This document shows positions 47,948-56,903 of a DNA stretch of 64,000 bases, piece after piece (the first letter of the stretch is position 1; the number at the start of each line of letters is the position of its first letter). The DNA lies in contig JALHRJ010000009.1 of NCBI GenBank assembly GCA_022841475.1, positions 45,462-109,461 of the forward strand, in the 5' to 3' direction. The notes beneath the pieces were generated by a model. It made no database searches and had not been told where the DNA came from. It saw nothing but the letters and a program-made list of their open reading frames with translations. This DNA is from Cyclobacteriaceae bacterium. GTDB taxonomy: Bacteria > Bacteroidota > Bacteroidia > Cytophagales > Cyclobacteriaceae. A program made the position numbers and the translations under genes.

Positions 47948-49012
47948 TTAGTTTCCTTTCGCTTTAACCTGAACACTCATGTCAGTTCCTTGAATAACCG
48001 TGCCTGAGGTTGTGATTGTTTGCACGATTGGCAACGATGTTCCTAGCGGATCGAAGGGAGTAGGGCCGCTATAAATCCCCATATCAATGCCTCCTAACCC
48101 AGTAGCCTTTGCTGGAGATGCAGGTTGGAGATGTGCATCATAACTAAAATTGTAACTGGTAGAGTAGGGTAAATTGATAAATAATGGATTTTGTCCAATG
48201 ATATTATTAGCAGAGGTATTACCATTGATAGTAGAGAAGGTATTATCACTGCCATCATAGCTGATGTTATGCTGTTGAACGTTTCCAGTGAAAGTAGCAA
48301 CGGTAACATTGGTTCGCACACCATAGAATATGTTATTCTTGATATTACAGTTCGTAACATCGCGGAAAGCTGGAACACTTCCGCCACTGGCATTACCAAT
48401 AAGAATATTATTTTCAATGATTGCACCGTTAAGTCTATCGATTGCCGTCCCATTAACTGCATGTACGTAAATTATGTTATTCGATAGTCGAACACCCGAA
48501 CTGCCTACTCCAACATACACTGCGGCACCCCCGGATTGGCCGCTTTCGCCAATGATACAATTTTGGACAATTAAATTTCCTTTAGCCGACCCCCCACTCC
48601 CGTCACCAAGATTTCCCATCCTGCATTTATCAATCATTATGTTATTAAAGGGTCCCGGAATATTTATATCGCTGTTTATTACAAGACCTGATAGCCTTAC
48701 ATTGTTTGCGTTTACATAAATCGAACCGAGAGTTGACCGGACGGCACCTGGTTTGTCAGGATTAAAACCCCCTCCAAAAATGGAAAGCCCTTTTCCATTC
48801 AGCTGAGGTTGCGAATACACAACGCTACTGGGAACAACGTAGATGATATCTCCGTTAGCTGATGCCGCTATCGCCAGGTTAATAGCGTTAGCACCCGTAA
48901 ACGTATTCACGCCTGTGGCAGCACCGGGATTGCTGTTGGCAATTCGGATCGTTTGTGAAAAACATACTAGGGTAAAAAATAAAATTCCTGTTGTGGTCAA
49001 TGATTTTTTCAT
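47948..49012 (-). CDS. Secreted right-handed beta-helix protein (cassette B)
   Basis: The 354-residue protein has a signal peptide (about 1-19, 'MKKSLTTTGILFFTLVCFS') and then 'IRIANSNPGAATGVNTFTGA' and 'AASANGDIIYVVPSS', the same cap pattern as the other beta-helix proteins. Rungs such as 'VRLSGLVINSDI', 'NIMIDKCRMGNL', 'VRLSNNIIYVH' and 'IIENNILIGN' follow. It is the most diverged of the four: its C-terminus reads 'VIQGTDMSVQVKAKGN' rather than the 'GEKNTGLP' tail, although 'IDMGIYSG' is kept. It lies 6 nt upstream of its EYFFDTDPG partner and is probably cotranscribed with it. No enzyme motif is recognised. Confidence 0.83.
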   Translation of the reverse strand: MKKSLTTTGILFFTLVCFSQTIRIANSNPGAATGVNTFTGANAINLAIAASANGDIIYVVPSSVVYSQPQLNGKGLSIFGGGFNPDKPGAVRSTLGSIYVNANNVRLSGLVINSDINIPGPFNNIMIDKCRMGNLGDGSGGSAKGNLIVQNCIIGESGQSGGAAVYVGVGSSGVRLSNNIIYVHAVNGTAIDRLNGAIIENNILIGNASGGSVPAFRDVTNCNIKNNIFYGVRTNVTVATFTGNVQQHNISYDGSDNTFSTINGNTSANNIIGQNPLFINLPYSTSYNFSYDAHLQPASPAKATGLGGIDMGIYSGPTPFDPLGTSLPIVQTITTSGTVIQGTDMSVQVKAKGN

Positions 49013-49263
49013 GGTATGAAAATTTTGATACTATGATTTTGGCTTGATGAGTAGACGATGATTCTCATTAGCAAAAGCTGATCGCTTTATTTAGAGAAAA
49101 TGAAAATAAGAATTTTATAAATCTGATTAAAACAAAAGTGCGATAAATTCCCTTGATGGGGTTTTTGCAGCCGATTTCAATGATTCTTTGTTGTGGGATG
49201 ATTAGGATTAGTAGCTAAGGAAGGATATTCTGTTTGAGCACTGGCCATAAAAACTGTCCGTCT

Positions 49264-49292
49264 CGCTTTCGATATTGCAGATACCGAAAGCG
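49264..49292 (-). terminator. Strong hairpin in the gene-free stretch 49013-49336
   Basis: Twelve-base arms (CGCTTTCGATAT and ATACCGAAAGCG, one mismatch) enclose a 5-nt loop 45 nt past the stop of the FG-GAP giant. A short T-run follows about 10 nt later on the minus strand, so it may terminate that transcript. The rest of the 324-bp gap shows no gene or operator I recognise. Confidence 0.4.
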
Positions 49293-49336
49293 CAAAAGTT
49301 CAACTTACCAAAAGGTAGTTTCAAATTTGGAAGGTA

Positions 49337-52300
49337 CTACCGTTTCAATGAAAGATAACCAGTAATCATTTCCCGTTCACTATTAATAAATTCTATTTTG
49401 TAAAAATAGGTGCCGGTACTTAATTCATTGCCATTTTTATTGAGTCCGGTAAATACAACATCATCATTGTTATAAAAGCTGGCTTCCCACACAATGCTAC
49501 CCCAGCGATTGTAAATAGTCACGTGATTATTTTCTGTATCCGGAAAAAGTGTGATGTATTCAATTACCCATTTATCATTCTTTAAATCACCGTTGGGTGA
49601 GATACCATTATACACTACAATATCACCAATCACCTCAATTTCAAGATTCGTTTCAAAACATTCATTAAGCAAATCACACACACGAATAATCAGGAAATCC
49701 TGGCCAGAGAATTTAGCGGTGGCATAATCAATTTCAAGAATGAAGCCATTCACCGTAGTCTTGCCCCCTTTTTGCGTTGCATTGCCTACTACCTCCAAGG
49801 AAGTAGGGTCAAGATTACCATCCTGATCCGAAATAAGCAGGGTCAAGTCGATCGTAACTTTTCCACCGATGAAAGTTTGAACTGTAGTGGTGATTATGTT
49901 AGGTGGACTGTTAACACAGGTAGTATTATTGATCACTTGAATTATATCAGACATCGGACTGCTACATCCGTTTGCATCGGTTACTTCTACAGAATAATTC
50001 CCAGATAACTGGGTAATAATTTGTTGTGTAGTTTCTCCATTCGACCAGGCGTAGGTAGAAAAACCGGCAGGGGCCGAAAGTGTGATGGGCTGTAAACAGA
50101 TAGCTACTATACCAGCATTGATTGTTTCACTTGCTGTGATAATGGGTTTTGTTGGAATTGAAAATATGGAGGCTATTACCTCGGTGCGTGCACTTTCACA
50201 ACCATTATCATTGATTGACACATAATAGTTGGTAGACGTAGAAAGCGGTGGAGTGGCTAAAATGCTGTTAACTTCTCCGGCCAGGGCAGTGCCACCGCTG
50301 GCGACATCATACCAGCGGTATTGTCCGTTGGTTCCGCCAGAGGCTGTAAGGGTAACGGTGCCTGGTCCGCATCGTGGTTCTGCCGAAGCAGCCGGTGCAA
50401 TGGGGCCGGGTGTGATAGTAGCTGTTACGGGTGTACGCTCGCTTTCACAAAATGCGTTTGCCACGGCTACATAATAAGTAGTGGTTGCCGTTAATAAAGG
50501 TGTGGAATACGTACTATTTACTGCACCGGCAATGGCAGTGCCACCGATAGCTTGTGTATACCATCTGAAATTTCCATCACTTCCATTAGTCGCTGTTAGT
50601 ACCACAGAACCTGGTCCGCAACGGTCGGCATTCGTAGTGAAAGGTGGTTCAGGTGTTGAATTTATTGAGACTACGGCCGCACTACTTGTGGTGGAGCCAC
50701 AAAGATTACTGACCACACACGTATATGAACCTGCATCAAGTAAGTCAATGGCGGAGAATGAAAGCGTGGCGGTAGTAGCGCTTGGAATATTTATCAAATC
50801 TTTTCGCCATTGATAGCTCAGTGGTGCATTCCCTGTGGCAGCAACGGATAGGGTTATGCTTTGACCTTCACAGGAAGTTTGAGAAATGGGTTGTGTGGTA
50901 ATGACTGGGCAACCCACAGCAACAGTGTTATTTATTAATACAGCGAAGTAATCTTCATATATATTAAAAGATACAGAGATAAGATCATTTTTACCATCAC
51001 TGTTGAAATCACGGGCAAGTACTTTATGTCCACCAGACATTTGTTTATTTATCAACTGAGTGGTAGTAGGGCCGCTGGCGGAACCACTGAAAATCCTGAC
51101 AATACCCGGTTCTGAACTAATTGTAAATTGCGAGGAAAGTATTAAATCTTTAAACCCGTCTCCATTCATGTCTGCAAAGTCCTTTACGGTTCCTGTAAAA
51201 CCAGCGGTGTAGTTTGTGCCCGTAAATACTCCGGTTCCATCATTTATATAAAAATCATCATCAGTACCAATGGTAACGTTATAAGCATTAATATCCGGTC
51301 TTCCATCATTATTCAAATCCTGAACTTCAAAAAATCCTGAGTTCATGGGATACTGGCTCCCTTCTGTAAATGTTCCGTTTCCGTTACCAAAAAATACGAC
51401 TACCCGGTTGGGAGAACTATAAGCAACTGCAAGATCAAGGTTGCTATCGTTATTGAAGTCTGAAGTTCGTACTTCCAGTGCATTTTCACTAATCGGAATA
51501 GTTACAGCAGGACTAAACCCAGTTCCTGTTCCGGCAATAAAATAAAGCGATGCGACATTACCCCCAGTGGCGATAATATCCTGGTTTGTATCTTTGTTAA
51601 AATCACCGATAGTGATGCGCACATTGTTTCCGGTAAAACCGATGTTGGCCTGTGGGGTAAAACTTCCATCTCCTTGTCCGGTAAATGGAGTAATGGAGGG
51701 TGTAGAATTCGAATTGACTGATAACAGATCGGGAATACCATCTTTATTAAAATCGATGTTTTGGATACGGAAAGGATTGGTGCCGGTAGTATAGTTCGTT
51801 GCTGTTTTTGTGAACCTGCCATTTCCCGTTCCAAGATAAACGGCAAAGAAGTTGCCTGCGGTGTGTGAGATCGCTACATCGGTTATTCCATCCAGATTGA
51901 AATCGTCCAGCACCATATCGCGTGGGTCGGGTGCCGTTGGAAACTTCGCGATGGCATTGGAAAAGTAGCCTGTTCCATCACCCAATAATACATCTGCGCT
52001 GTGTGTGGTTCCATTAGTACCCACCCCCACTGCATCCAGTTTTCCATCATTATTAACATCCACCAGTTCTATGCTGCGGGGGTTTACATTCGTTTCAAAC
52101 TTGGCGAGAAGAGTGAATGTGCCCGTGCCATTACCTGCGAAAACCCTGACATTCTGGTAATTCTGTGTATTGTCCCTGGCGATGATGTCCATTTGTCCGT
52201 CACCGTTCAGATCACCGGGTGTCATGTAAGCTCCCGTTTGCGAAAATGCAATGGGCGCTGCAAAGACTCCGGAGCCGTTGTTCAGGGTATAAGCATTGCC

Positions 52301-53059
52301 GGTACTTAAATCGAGGTCTCCGTCACCGTCAAGGTCATGCGCGATAATATCTAATGCGGTGCTAAATCCAGTAACAGCTGTACCAGGTGTAAATGATGTG
52401 CCTGAACCATTACCAAACCAGGGTTGCACTACATCTGCAGTTACGGCAAAATCCAGATTGGAGTCACCGTTAAAATCACCCACAGCGACACCAAACAAGA
52501 TGGCAAAGTCAATAGTTGTAGGAGTTGAAAAGCCGCCATTTCCATTCCCCAGGAAAATGAAGACTTGTCGCGGTGCGGTGCTGTTTGAAACAATGACATC
52601 CGGGTTAGAGTCGTTATTAAAATCACCAACGGCTATTGCCCGGGGTGTTGGTCCTACAGGAAAATTAACCGGTGCAGCAAGGTTGCCATTGCCGGCTCCA
52701 AGCAGCAGGGAGAAATCACCATTGGACTGACTGCAGGTAACAACATCCAGGTTTCCATCCTTATTGAAATCGCCTACGGCAATATCGGATGGGTTAGTAG
52801 AGGACGCGAAATTTCTTTTGTTGGTGCCCGTGAAAGTGCCCGACCCCGTGTTTAGTAGCAATGTTACTTGTTGATTTGCGAATGAATTAAAATTGCAAAC
52901 TGCAACATCAATTAAACCATCATTATTAAAATCACCCTTAACAGATGCTTGTGGAGTACTTGGAAGGGAATTGATCGGAACATTATGAAAGGTTACCTGT
53001 GCGAACGAAGGAATAGAAAATAAAATAAAACCACTTAGTATAATTCTTACCAGACGCAT
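49337..53059 (-). CDS. FG-GAP double-propeller surface protein with Ig and type IX type B sorting domains
   Basis: This 1240-residue protein has a signal peptide ('MRLVRIILSGFILFSIPSFA'), then 14 FG-GAP/VCBS repeats with DxNxDG-type Ca2+ loops ('GDFNNDGLIDVAV', 'HDLDGDGDLDLS', 'RDFNSDGKNDLIS'). Fourteen repeats suggest two seven-bladed propellers, as in integrin-alpha-like bacterial proteins. An Ig domain ('SYQWRKDLINIPSATTATLS'), two CHU_C-associated Ig domains, another Ig, a cadherin-like block ('NSPPNIITTTVQTFIGG') and CHU_C ('NGISPNGDLKNDKWVIEY') follow. It is predicted to be type IX-secreted. It has an exact TATATTTG box 59 nt upstream and is the parent of the truncated remnant at 43588. 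Confidence 0.9.
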   Translation of the reverse strand: MRLVRIILSGFILFSIPSFAQVTFHNVPINSLPSTPQASVKGDFNNDGLIDVAVCNFNSFANQQVTLLLNTGSGTFTGTNKRNFASSTNPSDIAVGDFNKDGNLDVVTCSQSNGDFSLLLGAGNGNLAAPVNFPVGPTPRAIAVGDFNNDSNPDVIVSNSTAPRQVFIFLGNGNGGFSTPTTIDFAILFGVAVGDFNGDSNLDFAVTADVVQPWFGNGSGTSFTPGTAVTGFSTALDIIAHDLDGDGDLDLSTGNAYTLNNGSGVFAAPIAFSQTGAYMTPGDLNGDGQMDIIARDNTQNYQNVRVFAGNGTGTFTLLAKFETNVNPRSIELVDVNNDGKLDAVGVGTNGTTHSADVLLGDGTGYFSNAIAKFPTAPDPRDMVLDDFNLDGITDVAISHTAGNFFAVYLGTGNGRFTKTATNYTTGTNPFRIQNIDFNKDGIPDLLSVNSNSTPSITPFTGQGDGSFTPQANIGFTGNNVRITIGDFNKDTNQDIIATGGNVASLYFIAGTGTGFSPAVTIPISENALEVRTSDFNNDSNLDLAVAYSSPNRVVVFFGNGNGTFTEGSQYPMNSGFFEVQDLNNDGRPDINAYNVTIGTDDDFYINDGTGVFTGTNYTAGFTGTVKDFADMNGDGFKDLILSSQFTISSEPGIVRIFSGSASGPTTTQLINKQMSGGHKVLARDFNSDGKNDLISVSFNIYEDYFAVLINNTVAVGCPVITTQPISQTSCEGQSITLSVAATGNAPLSYQWRKDLINIPSATTATLSFSAIDLLDAGSYTCVVSNLCGSTTSSAAVVSINSTPEPPFTTNADRCGPGSVVLTATNGSDGNFRWYTQAIGGTAIAGAVNSTYSTPLLTATTTYYVAVANAFCESERTPVTATITPGPIAPAASAEPRCGPGTVTLTASGGTNGQYRWYDVASGGTALAGEVNSILATPPLSTSTNYYVSINDNGCESARTEVIASIFSIPTKPIITASETINAGIVAICLQPITLSAPAGFSTYAWSNGETTQQIITQLSGNYSVEVTDANGCSSPMSDIIQVINNTTCVNSPPNIITTTVQTFIGGKVTIDLTLLISDQDGNLDPTSLEVVGNATQKGGKTTVNGFILEIDYATAKFSGQDFLIIRVCDLLNECFETNLEIEVIGDIVVYNGISPNGDLKNDKWVIEYITLFPDTENNHVTIYNRWGSIVWEASFYNNDDVVFTGLNKNGNELSTGTYFYKIEFINSEREMITGYLSLKR

Positions 53060-53109
53060 ATTTCAAAAGTTCAAATTCAAAACTGTTTAACACTTGTATT
53101 CGTTAATAA

Positions 53110-53432
53110 TTATCTTTTCAAATATAAATAACCTGTTATATTTTTTCTGACGCTCATAAAATTCTAATTATATAAAATTTGGTTTCGGCACCTGATTTCC
53201 TTCATACCGGTAAAGAACATATGTTTTTATCGAAGGTAAAGCTTCCCGCGCAAGTCACCTCGGTATCCAATGGGAGTTCCGGCCCTATAATAGGTGACAA
53301 TTTTAGGCGTTATTTATTGTCTCAGGATTTACGTGCCATCATTTAACTGATGCCCGTGCATTTAAACATGCACACATCCAAAATAATTACTGAGAGTTGA
53401 GTAACTTGGTTAATTCATCGACCGGGTTAATG
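53110..53432 (-). repeat. Duplicated gene-free segment homologous to 44145-44458
   Basis: This stretch between the FG-GAP giant and the next gene contains no ORF of note. It aligns along its length with 44145-44458, including the -7 box at 53119-53126, and shows point changes and small indels as expected of an old noncoding duplicate. Confidence 0.85.
53119..53126 (-). promoter_or_regulatory. -7 box of the FG-GAP giant gene
   Basis: TATATTTG on the minus strand matches TAnnTTTG exactly, 59 nt before the ATG at 53059. It is one of the few blocks fully conserved in the duplicate at 44149-44156, which supports a function. No clear -33 TTG is seen. Confidence 0.55.
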
Positions 53433-55724
53433 TTATTTTTTAATAGTTAGATAACCGGTTATTGGCTCGCGATCTAGATTGTCAAATTCAATTTTATAAA
53501 AGTAAGTGCCCGAGGGTAATTCATTCCCATTGTCATTCAATCCGCGAAAGGCTTTTGTTGTATTATTGTAATCCTCAATTTCAAAGACTTTGCTCCCCCA
53601 GCGATTGTAAATAGTTACCCGATTGTCTTGTGTGTCTGGCAAGAGTTCAATGTATTGAATCAGAAAAATATCATTCTTGCCATCGCTTCCGGGGGAGAGA
53701 CCGTTATAAATTTCAATGTCACCGATCACATCAATTTCTAAAATTTGTTGCGTGCATTCATTAAATACATCACACACCTGAATGGTCAATTGATCTTTGC
53801 CGGTAAAATTGACCCCGGCATAATTGATTTGCAATACACCATTAATAAGTGTAGCAATTGCGCCACTTCCCGGTGGTTGTATTATCGTAAGAGAAGCAAG
53901 ATTAAGATTATCATCAGCGTCAGTTATAAGCGGAAGAAGGTTGACAGTAACTTGACCTTCAATGATGGTAGAAAGAGCTACTGCTGCGATTACCGGGGCC
54001 TGATTGTTGCAAGGTTCAGGCAGTATAGTTACCGATAGAGATTCTGATGCAGGGCTTATGCAACCTGATGTATTGGTAATAGTCACGGAGTAGAGACCAC
54101 CTACACTCACAGAAATGAAGGGCGAGGTTGAGCCATTCGACCATAGGTATCCGGCATACCCTGATGGAGCACTCAATGTTAACGTGGTACTGGCACAAAT
54201 GGTTAGCGTATTTCCAATCAATGAAATGTTGGAGGTTATGAATGGTTGCGGAGGAATAGGATTGATTGTGGCCATAACGGCAGTGCGGGAACTTTCGCAA
54301 CTACCGTTATTAAGTGATACATAATAAGTAGCTGTTGCAGTAAGCGGTGGTGTGACATATGAATCATTTACTTCTCCGGGCAATGCGGTGCCTCCAGTAG
54401 CCACCTCATACCAACGGTAGTCTCCATTGTTTCCACCCGTAGCTGTTAATGTTACCGTGGAATTGACTCCACAAGAACTGTTATTACTTGCCCCAGGAAC
54501 TGACGGAGTAGGTATGATAAATGCCGTTACCGGGATTCGCACACTTTCGCAGGTTCCATTTCGGATGGAAACAAAGTATGCGGTGGTATCAGTAAGGATG
54601 GGTGTTGTAAATGAATTTCCGGTGGTGCTCGTAATGGCATTCGGTTCAGTAGTGGATGTGTACCATTGGTAATCCTGCGTAGCGGTAGCACCGGATGCAA
54701 TAAGCGTCACGCTGCCGCTTCCACATAACGTTGCGTTTAACACACTCGGAGGAGTAATGGGATCGCAGATGACTGCAGGTGTTACGAATACATGAATGGC
54801 TTCTTTGCTCCGTTTGTTTTCATCATCAATGGCGGTGATTCGTATTTCATAGGATGTGCTCGGCAACAAACCCTCCAGGGCGGCAGCAAAATCAATGGTG
54901 AGGTTAGCGCCTGGCGTAAAATTAGTATAGGTCTTCGGTGTAGTTTGGGTGGCGCCATCAGTATGAAAATATTCTAAGGCTACAATCTCGGTACCTGAAT
55001 TAGCATTGAAAAATGGTTTTGCAAGCGGCAAACTCCAGCGGCCATTCACATCTTGTGAGCGTACATATAAAATATGAAACCCTTCGGCAACTCCACTCAG
55101 ATTAATTACAAACGATTCGTCAGCAACACTGGAAGCCAACGAAAGTTGTGTGCCATTGCCAACACCAGGGTCGGCATCAAGAAAGTATTCTATGTTTTTT
55201 AATTGCGGAGTTGCAGCCGATTGTGCATTCCGTTGAACAAAAACGGGATAGATAACCGGTATGCTCCAAAGCCCCTGACTATCTTTGGCGCGCACATACA
55301 GGGTATTAAATCCTTCGGCTATGGTAGTTAATGGAATTATAAAATCCCGGGTAATGTCTATGGCCGAAGTAATGGGTATCTCAATACCATTACCCGTGCC
55401 GGGATCGGTATTAAAAAAATATTCTATCCGATCAATAAAATTGAGGGTTGCACTTTGGGCTGTACGTTGAACATATACCGGTTTAATGACCGGGTGACTC
55501 CATAGACCGTTATTACTTTTAGCCCGGATAAAGAGAACATGAAATCCTTCATTCACTAGCCCTAAAGGAAGAGTAGCGTTTTGGGTAAGATCAGCCGCTG
55601 CGGTAATGGAAATTTCAATGCCATTGCCAAATCCAGGATCTGTATCAAAAAAATATTCTACCCGCGCAATAGTCTGCGCGAATAATCCGGAGCTACAAAA
55701 AAATAAAAGAAGAAATAAGCGCAT
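53433..55724 (-). CDS. EYFFDTDPG-repeat protein with Ig and type IX type B sorting domains (cassette C)
   Basis: This 763-residue protein has a signal peptide ('MRLFLLLFFCSSGLFAQ') followed directly by 'TIARVEYFFDTDPGFGNG'. There are three full EYFFDTDPG repeats (about 17-285, with 'GLWSIPVIYPVFVQ' ends), a degenerate fourth, an FN3-like segment ('SYEIRITAIDDENKRSKEAI'), two CHU_C-associated Ig domains, one Ig ('GYAGYLWSNGSTSPFI'), a cadherin-like block and CHU_C ('NGLSPGSDGKNDIFLIQYIE'). It has the same architecture as the protein at 21148 but its C-terminal block belongs to the 44459 family, so the blocks have been reshuffled or homogenised. The ATG lies 2 nt after the beta-helix stop, so translation is probably coupled. 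Confidence 0.9.
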   Translation of the reverse strand: MRLFLLLFFCSSGLFAQTIARVEYFFDTDPGFGNGIEISITAAADLTQNATLPLGLVNEGFHVLFIRAKSNNGLWSHPVIKPVYVQRTAQSATLNFIDRIEYFFNTDPGTGNGIEIPITSAIDITRDFIIPLTTIAEGFNTLYVRAKDSQGLWSIPVIYPVFVQRNAQSAATPQLKNIEYFLDADPGVGNGTQLSLASSVADESFVINLSGVAEGFHILYVRSQDVNGRWSLPLAKPFFNANSGTEIVALEYFHTDGATQTTPKTYTNFTPGANLTIDFAAALEGLLPSTSYEIRITAIDDENKRSKEAIHVFVTPAVICDPITPPSVLNATLCGSGSVTLIASGATATQDYQWYTSTTEPNAITSTTGNSFTTPILTDTTAYFVSIRNGTCESVRIPVTAFIIPTPSVPGASNNSSCGVNSTVTLTATGGNNGDYRWYEVATGGTALPGEVNDSYVTPPLTATATYYVSLNNGSCESSRTAVMATINPIPPQPFITSNISLIGNTLTICASTTLTLSAPSGYAGYLWSNGSTSPFISVSVGGLYSVTITNTSGCISPASESLSVTILPEPCNNQAPVIAAVALSTIIEGQVTVNLLPLITDADDNLNLASLTIIQPPGSGAIATLINGVLQINYAGVNFTGKDQLTIQVCDVFNECTQQILEIDVIGDIEIYNGLSPGSDGKNDIFLIQYIELLPDTQDNRVTIYNRWGSKVFEIEDYNNTTKAFRGLNDNGNELPSGTYFYKIEFDNLDREPITGYLTIKK

Positions 55725-55726
55725 TG

Positions 55727-56776
55727 TTAATTATTCGACTTCACTTTTATTTGTACGGGTAACCCTGTGTTTTTTTCACCTACATTAGGAGCAATCAGAG
55801 AATAAATGTTGGGGATAGGCGGGATGCCCGATAGCACATAGGGTTCAGCGCCACCAAAGATGCCACAATCGGTGCCCCCAAAGCCCGCACCCAATCCGGG
55901 TGATGTAGGTTTTAATTGCCAACGTCCATCGGTGCTGCCAGTGTCAACAAACCGTAAGCCAAGGGAACTGTTATTGATGTTTCCATTTCCTAAAGGCAAG
56001 TAGCCATTGGTGTGAATATTATTTCGGACCAGCGAAGCGGATGCGGTAAATGAGTTGTCGGTATTGAAAAAATTATTTTGGACAATGGCATTGGCAACAT
56101 TGATTCCACCTGCAAAAATATTATTTGATACTTCAAGAGATGAAGTAGGTGGGGATATTAGTGCTGCAACCCCACCACCACAACCTGTACAACTATGAAA
56201 TAAATAATTATTGGCAACCACAATTCCCGATTGTCCGGTCGTTACATTCACCACAGCAAAACTTGTATTGTTTAAATTGCCGTCAACATAGTTTTGAACG
56301 AAAAAGACATTCGAAGCATTGATACTTACCTGTGATAAGTTGCAGCCTGATTCCTGACGGATGAGGTTACGTTTGATTAAAATATTATTAGCACTCACCA
56401 CCAACCGCCCAATTATCTGAATCCCCATGAGTACCGAACCTTCCGAGCCAGCTGCAAATTCCAGTTCTTCGCAGACACCCGCTGCGGTGTTGTTTAAAAA
56501 AGCTGAGGCTACATTGGTTTGTGTATCGGGGTTTTCACTTAAAAAATAGCCCGGCCCAAGGATGGTCAACCTCTTGGTTACGGTAACTTTTGTTGTGATG
56601 TAATTTACCGGAGACCCAATAAGATATAAGGTATCCCCGGCATTGGCCCCATCATGCGCGGCTTGAAGATTGGTAAAATCTTTTGAGCTGCTACCCGCAT
56701 TGCTATCGACAATCCAGATTTTAGCAAAAACGTTGTTTGTAATTGACAACAAAATAATCATGTAGAAGAACTTCAT
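55727..56776 (-). CDS. Secreted right-handed beta-helix protein (cassette C)
   Basis: The 349-residue protein begins 'MKFFYMIILLSITNNVFA' (signal peptide) then 'KIWIVDSNAGSSSKDFTNLQ', 'AHDGANAGDTLYLIGS' and 'VTVTKRLTILGPGYFLSENP'. Rung-like 'NILIKRNLIRQ', 'VVNVTTGQSGIVVANNYLF' and 'LEVSNNIFAGG' follow, then the shared tail 'LSGIPPIPNIYSL' and 'GEKNTGLPVQIKVKSNN'. It is close in sequence to the proteins at 23678 and 56904. It ends 2 nt before its EYFFDTDPG partner. It may be secreted to the periplasm or surface; no sorting domain or catalytic motif is seen. Confidence 0.85.
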   Translation of the reverse strand: MKFFYMIILLSITNNVFAKIWIVDSNAGSSSKDFTNLQAAHDGANAGDTLYLIGSPVNYITTKVTVTKRLTILGPGYFLSENPDTQTNVASAFLNNTAAGVCEELEFAAGSEGSVLMGIQIIGRLVVSANNILIKRNLIRQESGCNLSQVSINASNVFFVQNYVDGNLNNTSFAVVNVTTGQSGIVVANNYLFHSCTGCGGGVAALISPPTSSLEVSNNIFAGGINVANAIVQNNFFNTDNSFTASASLVRNNIHTNGYLPLGNGNINNSSLGLRFVDTGSTDGRWQLKPTSPGLGAGFGGTDCGIFGGAEPYVLSGIPPIPNIYSLIAPNVGEKNTGLPVQIKVKSNN

Positions 56777-56832
56777 AACAAGTAAAGTTTTGTTGAACTT
56801 AAAAATAGCAGGATTGTGCTGATTATAAGTTT

Positions 56833-56854
56833 TACCCCCATGCTTATGTGGGTA
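56833..56854. promoter_or_regulatory. Palindromic hairpin between two beta-helix genes
   Basis: Nine-base arms (TACCCCCAT and ATGTGGGTA, one mismatch) enclose GCTT, 57 nt before the ATG at 56776. With TACC and GGTA ends it may be another operator or a stem in the leader. No T-run follows, so a terminator is less likely. Confidence 0.4.
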
Positions 56855-56903
56855 GATATCCAGTTCATCACATAGAATTTCATCACGATCAAAATAGTTA
56901 TCA

